Source: Bradyrhizobium viridifuturi (GTDB lineage: Bacteria; Pseudomonadota; Alphaproteobacteria; Rhizobiales; Xanthobacteraceae). From it: a stretch of DNA of 60,502 bases. Below the pieces are notes generated by a model, which was given only the letters and a program-made list of their open reading frames with translations, did no database searches and was not told where the DNA came from. Positions 35,330 through 45,210 of this stretch are shown piece after piece; the first letter of the stretch is position 1; each line of letters begins with the position of its first letter. The translations under genes and the position numbers were made by a program. The stretch lies in the NCBI RefSeq assembly GCF_001238275.1, contig NZ_LGTB01000053.1, positions 1 to 60,502 on the forward strand, written 5' to 3'.

Positions 35330-36822
35330 ATGCCGCGCCTGCGCGCCACCATCAGCATCCCCTCGCTCGGCGCAATCGACCGCGCCGCCGGACAGGTCGG
35401 GCGTCAGCTCGCGCAGGCCCTGCGTGCGGCGATCGCCAAGGGCGAATTGAAGGCCGGAGAATTGCTGCCGTCGACGCGTGCGCTGTCGGCCTCGCTCGGC
35501 GTTGCGCGTGGCACGGTCACCGAGGCGTTCGAGCAGTTGCAGGCCGAGGGCTATCTGGAATCGCAGGTCGGCGCCGGCACGCGGGTGGCGCCGACGCTCG
35601 CGGAACAAGCGCGGCCGGCTGCGATCGATCGCCGCCCGAACAAATCTGCGCCGATCCAGCTGCCACCGCGCGCGGCGCGACTTGCCAAAGTGGTGACGGC
35701 CTTCACGCCGATGCCCGAAATCCCGTTTGCGATCGCGGTCCCCGGCGGTGCGGTCGCCCCCGACGACAATTGGCGCCGCCTCGGCAACCGTGTGCGCGCA
35801 TCGCGCGCGGCGCGCCCGCGAGCTATGGCGATCCGCGCGGACTGATGGAGCTGCGGCAGGCGATCGCCGACTATGTGCGCAAATCCCGCGCGGTGCATTG
35901 CGAGCCGGAGCAGGTCGTGATCACGGCCGGCACGCAACAGGGCCTCTATCTCGCCGGCCGCGTGCTGCTGTCGTCGGGCGATCGGGTGTGGGCCGAGGAT
36001 CCCGCCTATCCGGGCATGACTGCCGTACTCGACGATCTCGATCTCGTCACCACGCGCGTTGGCGTCGATGCGCAAGGCATCGATGTCGATGCCGCGATCG
36101 CGGCGTGTCCCAATGCACGCGCGGCGTTCGTGACGCCGTCGCATCAGTATCCACTCGGCATGCCCTTGAGCATGGCCCGCCGCAACGCGCTGGTGGCGTG
36201 GGCGCAGCGTAGCAATGCATGGATCGTCGAGGACGATTACGACAGCGAGCTGCGCTATGCAGGACATCCCTTCCCGTCGATGCAGGGCCTCGCGCCGTCG
36301 CGCGTGATCTATCTGGGTACGCTGAGCAAGGTGCTGTTTCCCTCGCTGCGGCTCGGCTACGTCGTGGCGCCTTCGCCGCTGATCGACGCCTTCGCCGGCG
36401 CGCGGGCGCTGCTCGACCGGCATTCACCGACTGCCGACCAGCATGTGCTGGCGGCCTATATGCGCGAGGGCCTGTTCGAAGCCCACATCCGGCGCATCCG
36501 CGGCGTCTATGCCGCGCGGCGCGCAACACTGATTGCGGCGCTCGAACGACACATACCCGATGACGTCACGCTGCAACCAAGCGACCAGGGCATGCATCTG
36601 CTGCTGTGGCTGCCGCAGCGCTTCGACGATGTGCAGCTGGCGAAATCAACGCTCGCCGACGGCATCGTGGTGCGGCCGATCTCACCGATGTACAACGCAG
36701 CGGCGCGGCCCGGCCTGATGCTCGGCTTCGGCGGGTTTGAGCCGGAAGAACTGGAGGCGGCGGCGATCCGGTTACGTAGCATCCTGGATCGGAACAGACC
36801 AACGCGGCGGACCGGAGCATGA
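35330..36822 (+). pseudogene. MocR/PdxR-type regulator (GntR helix-turn-helix plus aminotransferase domain), one apparent missing base
   Basis: Adding one base near 35810 gives 497 residues, normal for MocR proteins. The N-terminal GntR winged helix is clear (LRAAIAKGELKAGELLPSTRALSASLGVARGTV). After the linker the second frame carries the class I aminotransferase domain: YGDPRGLMELRQAIADY, ITAGTQQGLYLAG, VTPSHQYPLG, the PLP-binding Lys in GTLSKVLFPSLRLGY, and LLLWLP near the end. Such proteins sense amino acids, polyamines or PLP and act on a divergent promoter; here that would be the paiB-lysE pair through the palindrome at 35282-35306. The start at 35330 is preferred because an earlier ATG at 35291 lies within that palindrome. 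Confidence 0.82.
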
Positions 36823-36853
36823 ACTGGTCAGCCGCTGTTCGATGCCACATGAA

Positions 36854-37444
36854 CTATTTCTGTTCGGCCTGCTCCGGCCGAACGGTTATGGTGTGGACAC
36901 GCTTCGGCTCATCCAGCGAGTTCGACCCCGCCCCTCGTTCCCGCTCGGCGGTTTCGGCGCGAGCTTTCGCGTCTTCAATCAAAGCGGCGCAGGTCGATTG
37001 ATCAATAGTGAATTCGAAGGGGACGCTATTATCGGGCGCGAAAAGGACCCGATGGATCACCACTCCATTCTTTTGAAACAGCGATACGAGGCGATCAAAG
37101 CAAAACCTGCCGGCAAATCGAAGTCGCTCCTCTTCACCTTCGGCTTTGTTGTGAGGAAGCAATCCCGCATCATTCGCCCTGTAATGCACATCGACGACGT
37201 TGTCGCGCGACTTTGCAGATTGGAAGGCGATCGGCGGCGTCGCCCTATTCGGCGCCTTCGCGTCAAACGCGTGAGCCATCGCTTCGATAGAATGAGCAAT
37301 AGCCTGCGCCATTTCCGCGGGCGTCTTGGAGGGCGGCTTGGGCTCCGGATGGCCGACCGTCTGGCCGCCGGCATTGCCAATTGCGGCCACAAGAAGCGGT
37401 ACCGAAGCGGCTGCGGCTATGAGCGACTTTCGCCGAGAGAACAT
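36854..37444 (-). CDS. Secreted protein of unknown function
   Basis: 196 residues. A twin-Arg-like start (MFSRRKSLIAAAASVPLLVAA) forms the signal peptide; the RRKS pattern is only a partial Tat motif. The mature protein has one long helix with AQAIAHSIEAMAHAFDAK and a domain with two cysteines (GRFCFDR and QSTCAAL) that reads VVDVHYRANDAG. The C-terminus is Glu/Arg rich and likely helical. Family not recognised. It lies 12 bp downstream of the small membrane protein gene, with which it may be cotranscribed. Confidence 0.65.
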   Translation of the reverse strand: MFSRRKSLIAAAASVPLLVAAIGNAGGQTVGHPEPKPPSKTPAEMAQAIAHSIEAMAHAFDAKAPNRATPPIAFQSAKSRDNVVDVHYRANDAGLLPHNKAEGEEERLRFAGRFCFDRLVSLFQKNGVVIHRVLFAPDNSVPFEFTIDQSTCAALIEDAKARAETAERERGAGSNSLDEPKRVHTITVRPEQAEQK

Positions 37445-37456
37445 GCTGCAGGCCCG

Positions 37457-37774
37457 CTATTTCCCGACATGCGCAACACCTGGTTCGGAAGGCGCTGTGG
37501 GTTGAAGGACATTGTAAAGGACCCCGCCAAACATGAACCAGCCAAAGGCGCAAAGAAGAATGCGAAAGCGCTTACGGTTGTAGTCAGCCAGCAAGAAGGT
37601 GCCGCCGAAATACGATGACGGACTAAGGTCGCCGGCCAGGTACGCAGCCCAGATCATCCGCAGCAGGGTCCACGCAAAGATCAGCAATCCGAGCATGACC
37701 CAGGCGAGAAAAAAGTGTCCAATGATCGTCCCCGGCAGGGCGAAGCTGATTGCGCCAGCGATGCCTCTCGGCAC
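37457..37774 (-). CDS. Small membrane protein of unknown function
   Basis: 105 residues from a GTG at 37774. Two clear transmembrane helices: residues ~15-42 (ALPGTIIGHFFLAWVMLGLL) and ~70-90 (ILLCAFGWFMFGGVLYNVL). Between them is a loop with SPSSYFGGTF. It follows rcdA by 5 bp on the same strand. No family assigned; start codon uncertain. Confidence 0.6.
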   Translation of the reverse strand: MPRGIAGAISFALPGTIIGHFFLAWVMLGLLIFAWTLLRMIWAAYLAGDLSPSSYFGGTFLLADYNRKRFRILLCAFGWFMFGGVLYNVLQPTAPSEPGVAHVGK

Positions 37775-37779
37775 CGACC

Positions 37780-38292
37780 CTACTGCTCGAACGCCGCCTT
37801 GAGGCGGTTGAGCTGCGGCACCAACGGGTTGCCGATCGAGGAGCGATCCGGCGCCGGCGCGTGGATCGTGGTGTCGAGGCGACGGACGCGGGCCTGCAGA
37901 TCCATCGAACGGGCGATCAGCTGCTGCAATTGCTCCGGAAGTTTCGTCACCATGTCGGCCGGGCCGGGATCGGCGGCCGACAGCTTGACCTTAGTCTTCT
38001 CGCGGTTGGCCTGGGTCAGCGTCATCTCGCCTTCCTTGACCGCGCGATGCAGCAGCAGCCAGGACGCGAGCTGCATCAGCCGCGTGGTCAGGCGCATGCT
38101 TTCGGTCGCATAGGTCAGGCTTACGGACCGTTCCAGCGCCTTGGCCTCGGCACGGCCGTCGCCGTCGAGATAGGCGGCGGTCTGCTCGACCAGGTCCATG
38201 CCTTCCCGGAACAGCACGCCGAATGCCGCAGAATTGGTCAGCCGTTCACTGAACAGCACAAGCCCGGCTTCGTTCTGGGAACGATCGGCCAT
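37780..38292 (-). CDS. rcdA: DUF1465 protein, RcdA-type regulator of CtrA degradation
   Basis: 170 residues. The start at 38292 is preceded by GAGGGC and gives MADRSQNEAGLVLFSERL. Conserved DUF1465 blocks follow: TNSAAFGVLFREGMDLVEQTAAYLDG, YATESMRLTTRLMQLASWLLLHRAV and LIARSMDLQARVRRLD. The fold is a three-helix bundle. In Caulobacter, RcdA links the CpdR-primed ClpXP protease to CtrA and related substrates at the cell pole during the G1-S change. The same adaptor role is expected here from family membership. Confidence 0.88.
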   Translation of the reverse strand: MADRSQNEAGLVLFSERLTNSAAFGVLFREGMDLVEQTAAYLDGDGRAEAKALERSVSLTYATESMRLTTRLMQLASWLLLHRAVKEGEMTLTQANREKTKVKLSAADPGPADMVTKLPEQLQQLIARSMDLQARVRRLDTTIHAPAPDRSSIGNPLVPQLNRLKAAFEQ

Positions 38293-38430
38293 GGTTAACG
38301 CCCTCACACCATCGTAACGCCCGCTGGCATCTCACGCGCCAGCTTATGATGAACAAATCATTGCGCGGGCGCGCCGAAGAGTCCAGCCGCAACCGGATTT
38401 ATGGTTTCCAGCCGTGGATGCAACAAAAAA

Positions 38431-38454
38431 GAGCCGCCGTTTCCGGCGGCTTTT
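38431..38454. terminator. Bidirectional intrinsic terminator
   Basis: gccgccg and cggcggc flank a short ttt-c loop (gccgccgtttccggcggc), with AAAAAA on the left and TTTT on the right, so it can act on both strands. It lies in the gap between rcdA and the DUF1192 gene. Confidence 0.75.
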
Positions 38455-38633
38455 GAAGTTGATAACAGGGAGGCGTCAAACAGAGTGGACAGGAGCCACT
38501 CGGTGTCCAAACGAGGACAATGCAGTCATAATCGAGAAAGCTTAACCGATCGTAAATGAGCGGATTTCTTCAGGCTTTGTTTGCCATGTCGGCCATTGAC
38601 CTAGTTTGGGACAGCTGCGCGCTGGTCCCCACG

Positions 38634-38770
38634 CGTCGTCCCGGCGAAGGCCGGGGACCATAGCCACCGGTGCCCGCGTTGCACGAGGCTGTGGCCCAAC
38701 CCTACGCAACGAGGAGCAGCGGTGGTTATGGGTCCCGGATCGCGCTTGCTTTGCTCGCTTGTCCGGGACG
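38634..38770. repeat. Dispersed palindromic intergenic repeat, copy 3
   Basis: Begins cgtcgtcccggcgaaggc and ends tatgggtcccgg...gtccgggacg, the same family as at 32878, 33011 and 47149. Together with the terminator at 38431 it accounts for much of the 500-bp gap between rcdA and the DUF1192 gene. The remaining part holds a small hairpin (gagtgg/ccactc near 38483-38501) and no gene I can support. Confidence 0.7.
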
Positions 38771-38792
38771 CCGTGATGTGAGGTTGCAGCGC

Positions 38793-38984
38793 TTACGATT
38801 TGAAGAACGCGTCCGCGGCGTCCTTTGACGCGCGCTTCTTCGACATCGCCTCTTTCAATCGGTCGACTTCTGCGTTGAGCAGCGCGATCCTCTCGGTCAA
38901 ATCCTCGACCGACAGCAGGTAGAGATCTTGTCCGATCTCGTGGCTGATCTTTTTCTTCGGCCGGTCGTCATCCTCAATCGGCAT
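38793..38984 (-). CDS. DUF1192 family small protein
   Basis: 63 residues. The start at 38984 has a strong GGGAGG site five bases upstream. DUF1192 signature: PKKKISHEIGQDLYLLSVEDLTERI in key parts HEIG.DL and LSVEDLTERI, then a coiled segment ALLNAEVDRLKEAM and a Lys/Ala tail. Small cytoplasmic protein of unknown function, widespread in Rhizobiales and often near DUF1465 genes. Confidence 0.9.
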   Translation of the reverse strand: MPIEDDDRPKKKISHEIGQDLYLLSVEDLTERIALLNAEVDRLKEAMSKKRASKDAADAFFKS

Positions 38985-39167
38985 GTTGTCCTCCCGGCGA
39001 TGTGATCTGGCGCCATGCGTCCAGAGATGGTAAATGTTGGGTCGAGGAGAATTTTGCAGTGACTTTCGTGTGCGTGCAACATCTGACGCGAATGCCCCGG
39101 CCCGACCGCAAGGAGTCTGACCGGACGGGATAGTGCGCGCCTGCGCGCCAGGCATGAGCCGACCCCA

Positions 39168-39197
39168 AGCCCTTCCGATCATGCGGGAGGGCTTTTT
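39168..39197 (+). terminator. Intrinsic terminator in the metG leader
   Basis: agcccttcc (39168-39176) pairs with gggagggct (39185-39193) around an 8-base loop and is followed by TTTTT. It stands 59 bp before the metG start on the same strand, with no plus-strand gene upstream. It may be a transcription attenuator or the end of a short RNA. Confidence 0.65.
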
Positions 39198-39255
39198 GAT
39201 TTCCCGATTTGATTTTTCGGGGTCGGCATCACCGAAACGCGAAAGACTTCGACCC

Positions 39256-40934
39256 ATGACCAGGATTCTCATCACCAGCGCCCTGCCTTACGTGAACGGC
39301 GTCAAGCATCTCGCAATCTCGTCGGCTCGCTCTTGCCCGCCGACGTCCACGCCCGCTTCCGCCAGCAGCTCGGCGACGACGTGCTGTTCATCTGCGCGAC
39401 CGACGAGCACGGCACCCCGGCCGAGCTCGGCGCCATCGAGGCCGGACAAGACGTCAGGGCATTCTGCGATGCACAGCACGCCGGCCAGGCCGACATCTAC
39501 CGCCGCTTCGGCCTGTCCTTCGATCATTTCGGCCGCACCAGCACGCCGCATAACCATGCGCTGACGCAGCACTTCTATCGCCGGCTCGACGCGGCCGGGC
39601 TGATCGAGGCGCGCACGACGCGGCAGGTGTTCTCGCCGGCCGACCGGCGCTTTCTGCCCGATCGCTACGTGCTCGGCACCTGCCCGCATTGCGCCGATGG
39701 ATCGGCACGCGGCGATCAATGCGACCATTGCGGTGCGCTGCTTGATCCGCCGGAGCTGATCGATCCGCATTCGGCGCTGTCAGGCGACCGTGCGCTCGAG
39801 ATCCGCGAGAGCCGCCATCTGTTCCTGTGTCAGTCGCAGCTCGTCGACCGCATCGGCGCATGGATCGACGACCGCACCGGCTGGCCGCCCTTCGTGGTGT
39901 CGACCGCCAAGAGCTGGCTCAATGCCGATTTGCGCGATCGCTGCATTACACGTGATCTTGACTGGGGCATTGCGGTGCCGCGCGAGGGCTTTGACGGCAA
40001 GGTGTTCTATGTCTGGTTCGATGCGCCGATCGGCTACATCGCGGCGACGCAGGAATGGGCCGCTGCCGCGCCCGGCCGCGACTGGCGGGAATGGTGGTGG
40101 CAGGCCGACGAGGTCAGCTACATCCAGTTTCTCGGCAAGGACAACATCCCGTTCCACACTGTGAGCTTTCCGGCGACGCTGCTCGGCTCCGGCGAACCGT
40201 GGAAGACCGCCGACGTGATCAAGGGATTCCACTGGCTCAACTATGAGGGCGGCAAGTTCTCGACCAGCAGGAAGCGCGGCATCTTCACCGATGCGGCGCT
40301 GGAGGAATTGCCGGCCGATCTCTGGCGCTGGTGGCTGATCGCCAACGCGCCGGAAAGCGCCGACACCGATTTCAGCGTCTCGCGGTTCGTTGCCGACGTG
40401 AACAAGGACCTCGCCGACATCTTCGGCAACCTCGTCAACCGCATCGTCAGCTTCGCGCATCGCGCGTTCGACGGCCGCATTCCGGATGGTGGCGTCCCCG
40501 GTGATGCCGAGCGCCGGCTCGCGCATGATCTGGAGCAACGCATCGCAGCGCTTCACCGCCATCACACCGCGCTGGAGTTTCGCGCCGCGGCGGCGACGAC
40601 GCGCGCGATCTGGGACGTCGCGAACGCCTACCTGCAACACGCAGCGCCCTGGACGGCGATCAAGTCCGATCCTGACCGCGCGGCGGTCATCACGCGCGTC
40701 GGGATCAACCTTGTCGCGCTCAGCGCGACGCTCGCGTGGAGTATCGTGCCCGCCCTGTCGGCGCGCGTGCTCGGCGCGCTCAGTCGCGATGAGGCCGTGC
40801 CGCGCTGGCCCAATGGCCCACCGCTCCCGCTGCTGGATCGCGGTGCCGGCACGCCGGTCGCGAGCTTCGGCCCGCTGGTCGAGAAAATCAGCCCTGAAAA
40901 AGCCGACCATCTGACGGCCCGGTTCGGGGCGTAA
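39256..40934 (+). pseudogene. metG: Methionyl-tRNA synthetase (class I, zinc-containing type), one apparent missing base
   Basis: Restoring one G near 39313 gives 559 residues. The start frame reads MTRILITSALPYVNGVKHL; after the missing base the second frame continues GNLVGSLLPADVHARFRQQLG and ICATDEHGTPAELGA. The HIGH-type motif is HLGN, the zinc knuckle has CPHCADG and CDHCGA, and the KMSKS position reads KFSTSRKRG. A helical anticodon-binding domain with VNKDLADIFGNLVNRI follows. There is no C-terminal tRNA-binding extension. The sequence is nearer the E. coli/archaeal MetRS type than the short MetRS common in alphaproteobacteria, so this may be a second MetRS. If it is the only one, the break must be a sequence error. 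Confidence 0.85.
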
Positions 40935-41003
40935 TGGCGTTTCGCTTCCTTGGAAAAGGCGGTATGCCATCCGCCAATCCTCTTCTCTGACCAGGGACCA
41001 ACC

Positions 41004-42002
41004 ATGACAAACCTGCCCGCGCAAATGACCGTCGTTGCCATCAGCAAGCCCGGTGGCCCGGAGGTGCTGGTGCCGGAGACCCGCGCGCTGCCGGTGCCGA
41101 AGGCCGGCGAGATCCTGGTCAAGGTCGCGGCCGCCGGCGTCAATCGTCCCGACGTCGCGCAGCGCTCCGGCTCCTATCCGCCGCCGCCCGGCGCCAGCGA
41201 CCTGCCCGGCCTCGAGATCGCGGGCGAAGTGGTCGCGCTCGGCGAAGGCGCCAAGCACAAGATCGGCGACAAGGTGATGTCGCTGGTCGCCGGCGGCGGC
41301 TACGCGCAATATTGCATCGCGCAGGACGCGCAGGCGATGACGGTGCCGGCCTCACTGTCGATGCAGGAAGCCGGCGCCATTCCGGAAACGCTGATGACGG
41401 TCTGGCACAACGTGTTCGAGCGCGGCGCGCTCAAGGCCGGCGAGACGCTGCTGATTCACGGCGGCTCCTCGGGCATCGGCACGATGGCGATCCAGCTCGC
41501 CAAGGCGTTCGGCGCCAAGGTGATCGTCACCGTCGGTTCGCAGGACAAGGCCGATGCCTGCCTCAAGCTCGGCGCCGATCACGCGGTGAACTACAAAACC
41601 GAGGATTTCGTCGAGGCGGTGAAGAAGGCGACCGATGGTGCCGGCGCCAACGTGATCCTCGACATGGTCGGCGGCGACTATATCGACCGGAACTACGACG
41701 CCGCCGCGGTCGAGGGCCGCATCGTCCAGATCGCGTTCCTGTCGGGAACACCTAAGGCCACGGCCAATTTCGCCAAGCTGATGGTCAAGCGGCTGCACCA
41801 CACCGGCTCGACGCTGCGCCCCCGTAGTAATGCGGACAAGGCGGCGATGGTCGCGGCGATCGAGGCAAAGGTGCTGCCGCTGCTGCGCGAAGGACGCGTC
41901 AAACCGCTGATGGACAGCACATTCCCGCTGGAAAAGGCTGCCGACGCGCACCGGCGCATGGAGACCAGCGAACATATTGGCAAAATTGTGTTGGTGGTTT
42001 AA
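41004..42002 (+). CDS. NAD(P)H-quinone oxidoreductase (zeta-crystallin/PIG3 type)
   Basis: 332 residues from the ATG at 41004, preceded by AGGGA. Medium-chain dehydrogenase fold without the catalytic zinc ligands. Blocks are VVAISKPGGPEVL, AGVNRPDVAQRSGSYPPPPGASDLPGLEIAG, the nucleotide site IHGGSSGIGTMAIQLAKAFGA, and the C-terminal PLEKAADAHRRMETSEHIGKIVL. PIG3-type enzymes reduce quinones with NADPH in the cytoplasm. Separate from metG by 69 bp; may share its transcript. Confidence 0.92.
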   Translation: MTNLPAQMTVVAISKPGGPEVLVPETRALPVPKAGEILVKVAAAGVNRPDVAQRSGSYPPPPGASDLPGLEIAGEVVALGEGAKHKIGDKVMSLVAGGGYAQYCIAQDAQAMTVPASLSMQEAGAIPETLMTVWHNVFERGALKAGETLLIHGGSSGIGTMAIQLAKAFGAKVIVTVGSQDKADACLKLGADHAVNYKTEDFVEAVKKATDGAGANVILDMVGGDYIDRNYDAAAVEGRIVQIAFLSGTPKATANFAKLMVKRLHHTGSTLRPRSNADKAAMVAAIEAKVLPLLREGRVKPLMDSTFPLEKAADAHRRMETSEHIGKIVLVV

Positions 42003-42122
42003 CTCTCGCAACCGAAGCGGGGGCGGAAACCCTTTGATTCCCTTCGCTTTCGTGTCATTTATCGCGCCACCTCCGGGCCGGTCGCCGGGCCCGGGCAGTT
42101 TGTCGATCGCGGAGTACTGACA

Positions 42123-44999
42123 TTGCGTCTGATCAGGTGCCTTGCGCTGCTCGCGCTGGGCCTCATGATGTTTGCCGCTGCGCCTGACGCGTACGCGATC
42201 GACGCCGTCAGCGTGCGCAGCGATGCGCCGGCGATCGACTTGACGGCGGTTCTCGACCATCAACGCAGTGAAACCGACCGCATCCAGGTCTCCACCGCAC
42301 CGGGAACCGACGGCATCGTGCGCCGCATCGAAGTTCGCGCCCGCGAAGGCGGCCAGAACTGGGTGGTGTTCGCGCTTGCCAACAACACGGACGACCAGCT
42401 CGACCGCCTGATCGTTGCGCCGCATTATCGCATCGTGTCGTCAGGCCTGCTGTGGCCCGACCTCGGCCTGTCGCGCATCGCAACCATCACGCCGTCGGTC
42501 GGCGATCGTCCCGAGCGGCAGGAGAGTCCGACCGCCGACGTGTTCCGCATCACGCTCGATCCCGGCGCTGTCGTCACCTATGTCGCGGAGCTGCGCACCG
42601 ACAAGCTGCCGCAGCTCTATCTGTGGGAACCCGACGCCTACAAGGACAAGGTCAACTCGTTCACGCTGTACCAGGGCATCGTGATCGGCATCTCGGGCCT
42701 GCTCGCGCTCGTGCTCACGATTTTGTTTGTGGTCAAGGGCAGCATCATGTTCCCGGCCGCCGCCGCTCTGGCTTGGGCGGTGCTGGTCTATATCGGCGTC
42801 GACTTCGGCTTCTGGGGCAAGGTGCTCGACATGTCGAACAACGCCGAGCGCGTCTGGCGCGCGGCGGGCGAGGCGATCCTCGCCGCGACATTGCTGGTGT
42901 TCCTGTTCGCCTACCTCAATCTCAGTCGCTGGCACGTCCGCTACTCGCACATCACGATCGGCTGGCTGGTCTTCCTCGGCTCGCTGGTGGCGTTGGCGCT
43001 GTTCGATCCCGCGGTCGCCTCCGGCATCGCGCGGATGTCGCTGGTGATGATCGCCTTCGCCGGGTTCGCGCTGATCGTTTATCTGTCGACCCACGGCTTC
43101 GACCGCGCGGTGCTGCTGATCCCGACCTGGTTCCTGCTGGTGGTCTGGGTGGTCGCGGCCGGCATGACGGTCGCGGGCTCCGTCACCAACGACATCGTCG
43201 GTCCGGCGCTGCTCGGCGGCCTGGTGCTGATCGTGATGCTGATCGGCTTCACGGTGATGCAGCACGCCTTCGCCGGCGGCGGCGCCACCACCGGCGTCGT
43301 CTCCGATGTCGAGCGCCGCGCGCTGGCGCTGACTGGCTCCGGCGACCTGATCTGGGACTGGGACGTCTCCGCCGACAAGGTGTTCACCAGCCCGGAGACC
43401 GAGGCGCTGCTCGGCCTCAAGCGCGGCACGCTGGAAGGCCCGGCCGCGAAATGGCTCGAAGTGCTGCACCCGCTCGACCAGGACCGCTTCCGCGCCGCGC
43501 TCGACAGCGTGCTCGACCAGCGCCGCGGCCGCCTGGTGCAGGATTTCCGGCTGCGCACGCCCGACGGCCATTTCATGTGGTTCGCGCTGAAGGCGCGGCC
43601 GGTGGTCGGCTCCGACGGCGAGGTCTCCCGCGTGGTCGGCACCCTCACCGACGTCACCGAGTTCAAGAACTCCGAAGAGCGCATGCTGCATGACTCGGTG
43701 CATGACAATCTGACCGGCTTGCCGAACCGCCGGCTGTTCATGGATCGGCTCGGCGCGGTGGCGAACCTCGCCAAGACCATGCCGAACCTGCGGCCGACCT
43801 TGATGGTGATCGATCTCGACCGCTTCAAGCAGGTCAACGATTCCGTCGGCATCGCGGTCGGCGATTCCATCCTGCTGACGCTGGCGCGCCGGCTGACCCG
43901 CATCCTCAAGCCGCAGGACACGCTGGCGCGGATGGCCGGCGACCAGTTCGGCCTGATCCTGCTGTCCGAGCAGGACCCGGCGCGGATCACCAATTTCGCC
44001 GAGACCATCCGCAAGACCATCCGCGCCCCGATCGCCTTCAACGACCGCGAGATCTTCCTGACCGCCTCGATCGGTCTTGCGCTGTCCGACCCGGCGGCGC
44101 CGCTGACCGACGAGATCATCAAGGACGCCGAGCTTGCGATGTATCACTCGAAGCGGATCGGCGGCGACCGCATCGACGTCTACAAGCCGGCGATGCGGGC
44201 GCGGAAGACCGACCGCCTGACGCTTGAGAGCGACCTGCGCCGCGCCATCGAGCGGCAGGAGATCACGATCCTGTACCAGCCGATCGTGCGGCTCGAGGAT
44301 CGCGCGATCGCGGGCTTCGAGGCGCTGGCGCGCTGGGACCATCCCAAGCTCGGCCGGATGGCGCCGTCGGAGTTCATCAACGTCGCCGAGGAGACCGGCC
44401 TGATCGTCGATCTCGGCATGTTCGTGATGGACCAGACCGCACGGCAGCTCGCGGTGTGGCAGCGCGCGATGCGCGCCCGCGAGCCGATCTTCGCTTCCGT
44501 CAACGTGTCGTCGCGGCAATTGCTGCGCCACGATCTGATCCACGACATCCGCACCGTGCTGTCGCGCTCCTCGGTCGCGCGCGGCACGCTGAAGCTGGAG
44601 CTGACGGAATCGCTGGTGATGGAAAATCCGGAGCACGCGGCGCAGATGCTGGCGCGGATCCGCGAACTCGGCACCGGGCTGTCGCTCGACGATTTCGGCA
44701 CCGGCCACTCCTCGCTGTCCTATCTGCAGCGCTTCCCGTTCGACACCATCAAGATCGACCAGTCCTTCGTCCGCACCACCAGCCGCGGCACTCGCCCGGT
44801 GATCCTGAAATCGATCATCGCGCTGGCGCACGATCTCGGCATGGAGGTGGTCGCGGAAGGCGCCGAGACCGATTCGGACGCCGTCGAGCTCTACCAGCTC
44901 GGCTGCGAATACGCGCAGGGCTTTGCCTTCGGCGAGCCGATGGACGCCGACGCCGCGACGCGGCTGCTCACCGAGGAACGGCTGGAAGCCGCGAGCTAA
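42123..44999 (+). CDS. Membrane-bound cyclic-di-GMP phosphodiesterase with degenerate GGDEF and intact EAL domain
   Basis: 958 residues from a TTG start at 42123 with GGAG eight bases before it; this start gives a clean signal segment (LALLALGLMMFAAAPDAYA). A periplasmic 7TMR-DISM-like part (~25-180) leads into six to seven transmembrane helices (~185-400). Next come a PAS domain (~405-520), then GGDEF (~530-690) with the active site changed to AGDQF, so cyclase activity is doubtful. The EAL domain follows with GFEALARWDHP, metal/base residues in NVSSRQLL, DDFGTGHSSLSYL and KIDQSFVR. Expected net role is hydrolysis of cyclic-di-GMP, perhaps with GTP sensing by the GGDEF part. Confidence 0.88.
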   Translation: MRLIRCLALLALGLMMFAAAPDAYAIDAVSVRSDAPAIDLTAVLDHQRSETDRIQVSTAPGTDGIVRRIEVRAREGGQNWVVFALANNTDDQLDRLIVAPHYRIVSSGLLWPDLGLSRIATITPSVGDRPERQESPTADVFRITLDPGAVVTYVAELRTDKLPQLYLWEPDAYKDKVNSFTLYQGIVIGISGLLALVLTILFVVKGSIMFPAAAALAWAVLVYIGVDFGFWGKVLDMSNNAERVWRAAGEAILAATLLVFLFAYLNLSRWHVRYSHITIGWLVFLGSLVALALFDPAVASGIARMSLVMIAFAGFALIVYLSTHGFDRAVLLIPTWFLLVVWVVAAGMTVAGSVTNDIVGPALLGGLVLIVMLIGFTVMQHAFAGGGATTGVVSDVERRALALTGSGDLIWDWDVSADKVFTSPETEALLGLKRGTLEGPAAKWLEVLHPLDQDRFRAALDSVLDQRRGRLVQDFRLRTPDGHFMWFALKARPVVGSDGEVSRVVGTLTDVTEFKNSEERMLHDSVHDNLTGLPNRRLFMDRLGAVANLAKTMPNLRPTLMVIDLDRFKQVNDSVGIAVGDSILLTLARRLTRILKPQDTLARMAGDQFGLILLSEQDPARITNFAETIRKTIRAPIAFNDREIFLTASIGLALSDPAAPLTDEIIKDAELAMYHSKRIGGDRIDVYKPAMRARKTDRLTLESDLRRAIERQEITILYQPIVRLEDRAIAGFEALARWDHPKLGRMAPSEFINVAEETGLIVDLGMFVMDQTARQLAVWQRAMRAREPIFASVNVSSRQLLRHDLIHDIRTVLSRSSVARGTLKLELTESLVMENPEHAAQMLARIRELGTGLSLDDFGTGHSSLSYLQRFPFDTIKIDQSFVRTTSRGTRPVILKSIIALAHDLGMEVVAEGAETDSDAVELYQLGCEYAQGFAFGEPMDADAATRLLTEERLEAAS

Positions 45000-45018
45000 G
45001 GCGCGAACAGCGACGCCG

Positions 45019-45175
45019 ATGCGCTCCCTCGCCCCGTTCTTACGGGGAGAGGATTGGGGTGAGGGGCCGCCTCCGCGTAAACGCTGATGGCTGCATTCGC
45101 GGAGATTCCCCCTCACCCGGAACGCATCTGACGATGCGTTCGACCTCTCCCCGCACGCGGGGCGAGGTGAAGCAG
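45019..45175. repeat. Intergenic palindromic repeat (second family)
   Basis: ctcgccccgttcttacggggagagg...gtgaggggc at the left and ccccctcaccc...cctctccccgcacgcggggcgag at the right are near inverted copies with a hairpin of gaacgcatctgacgatgcgttc in between. It fills the gap between the EAL gene and the convergent small gene. This type is common between genes in Bradyrhizobium and relatives (general knowledge). Confidence 0.65.
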
Positions 45176-45210
45176 CGCTCCACGGTCCGATTCGAAAAAG
45201 TGATCGCGCT

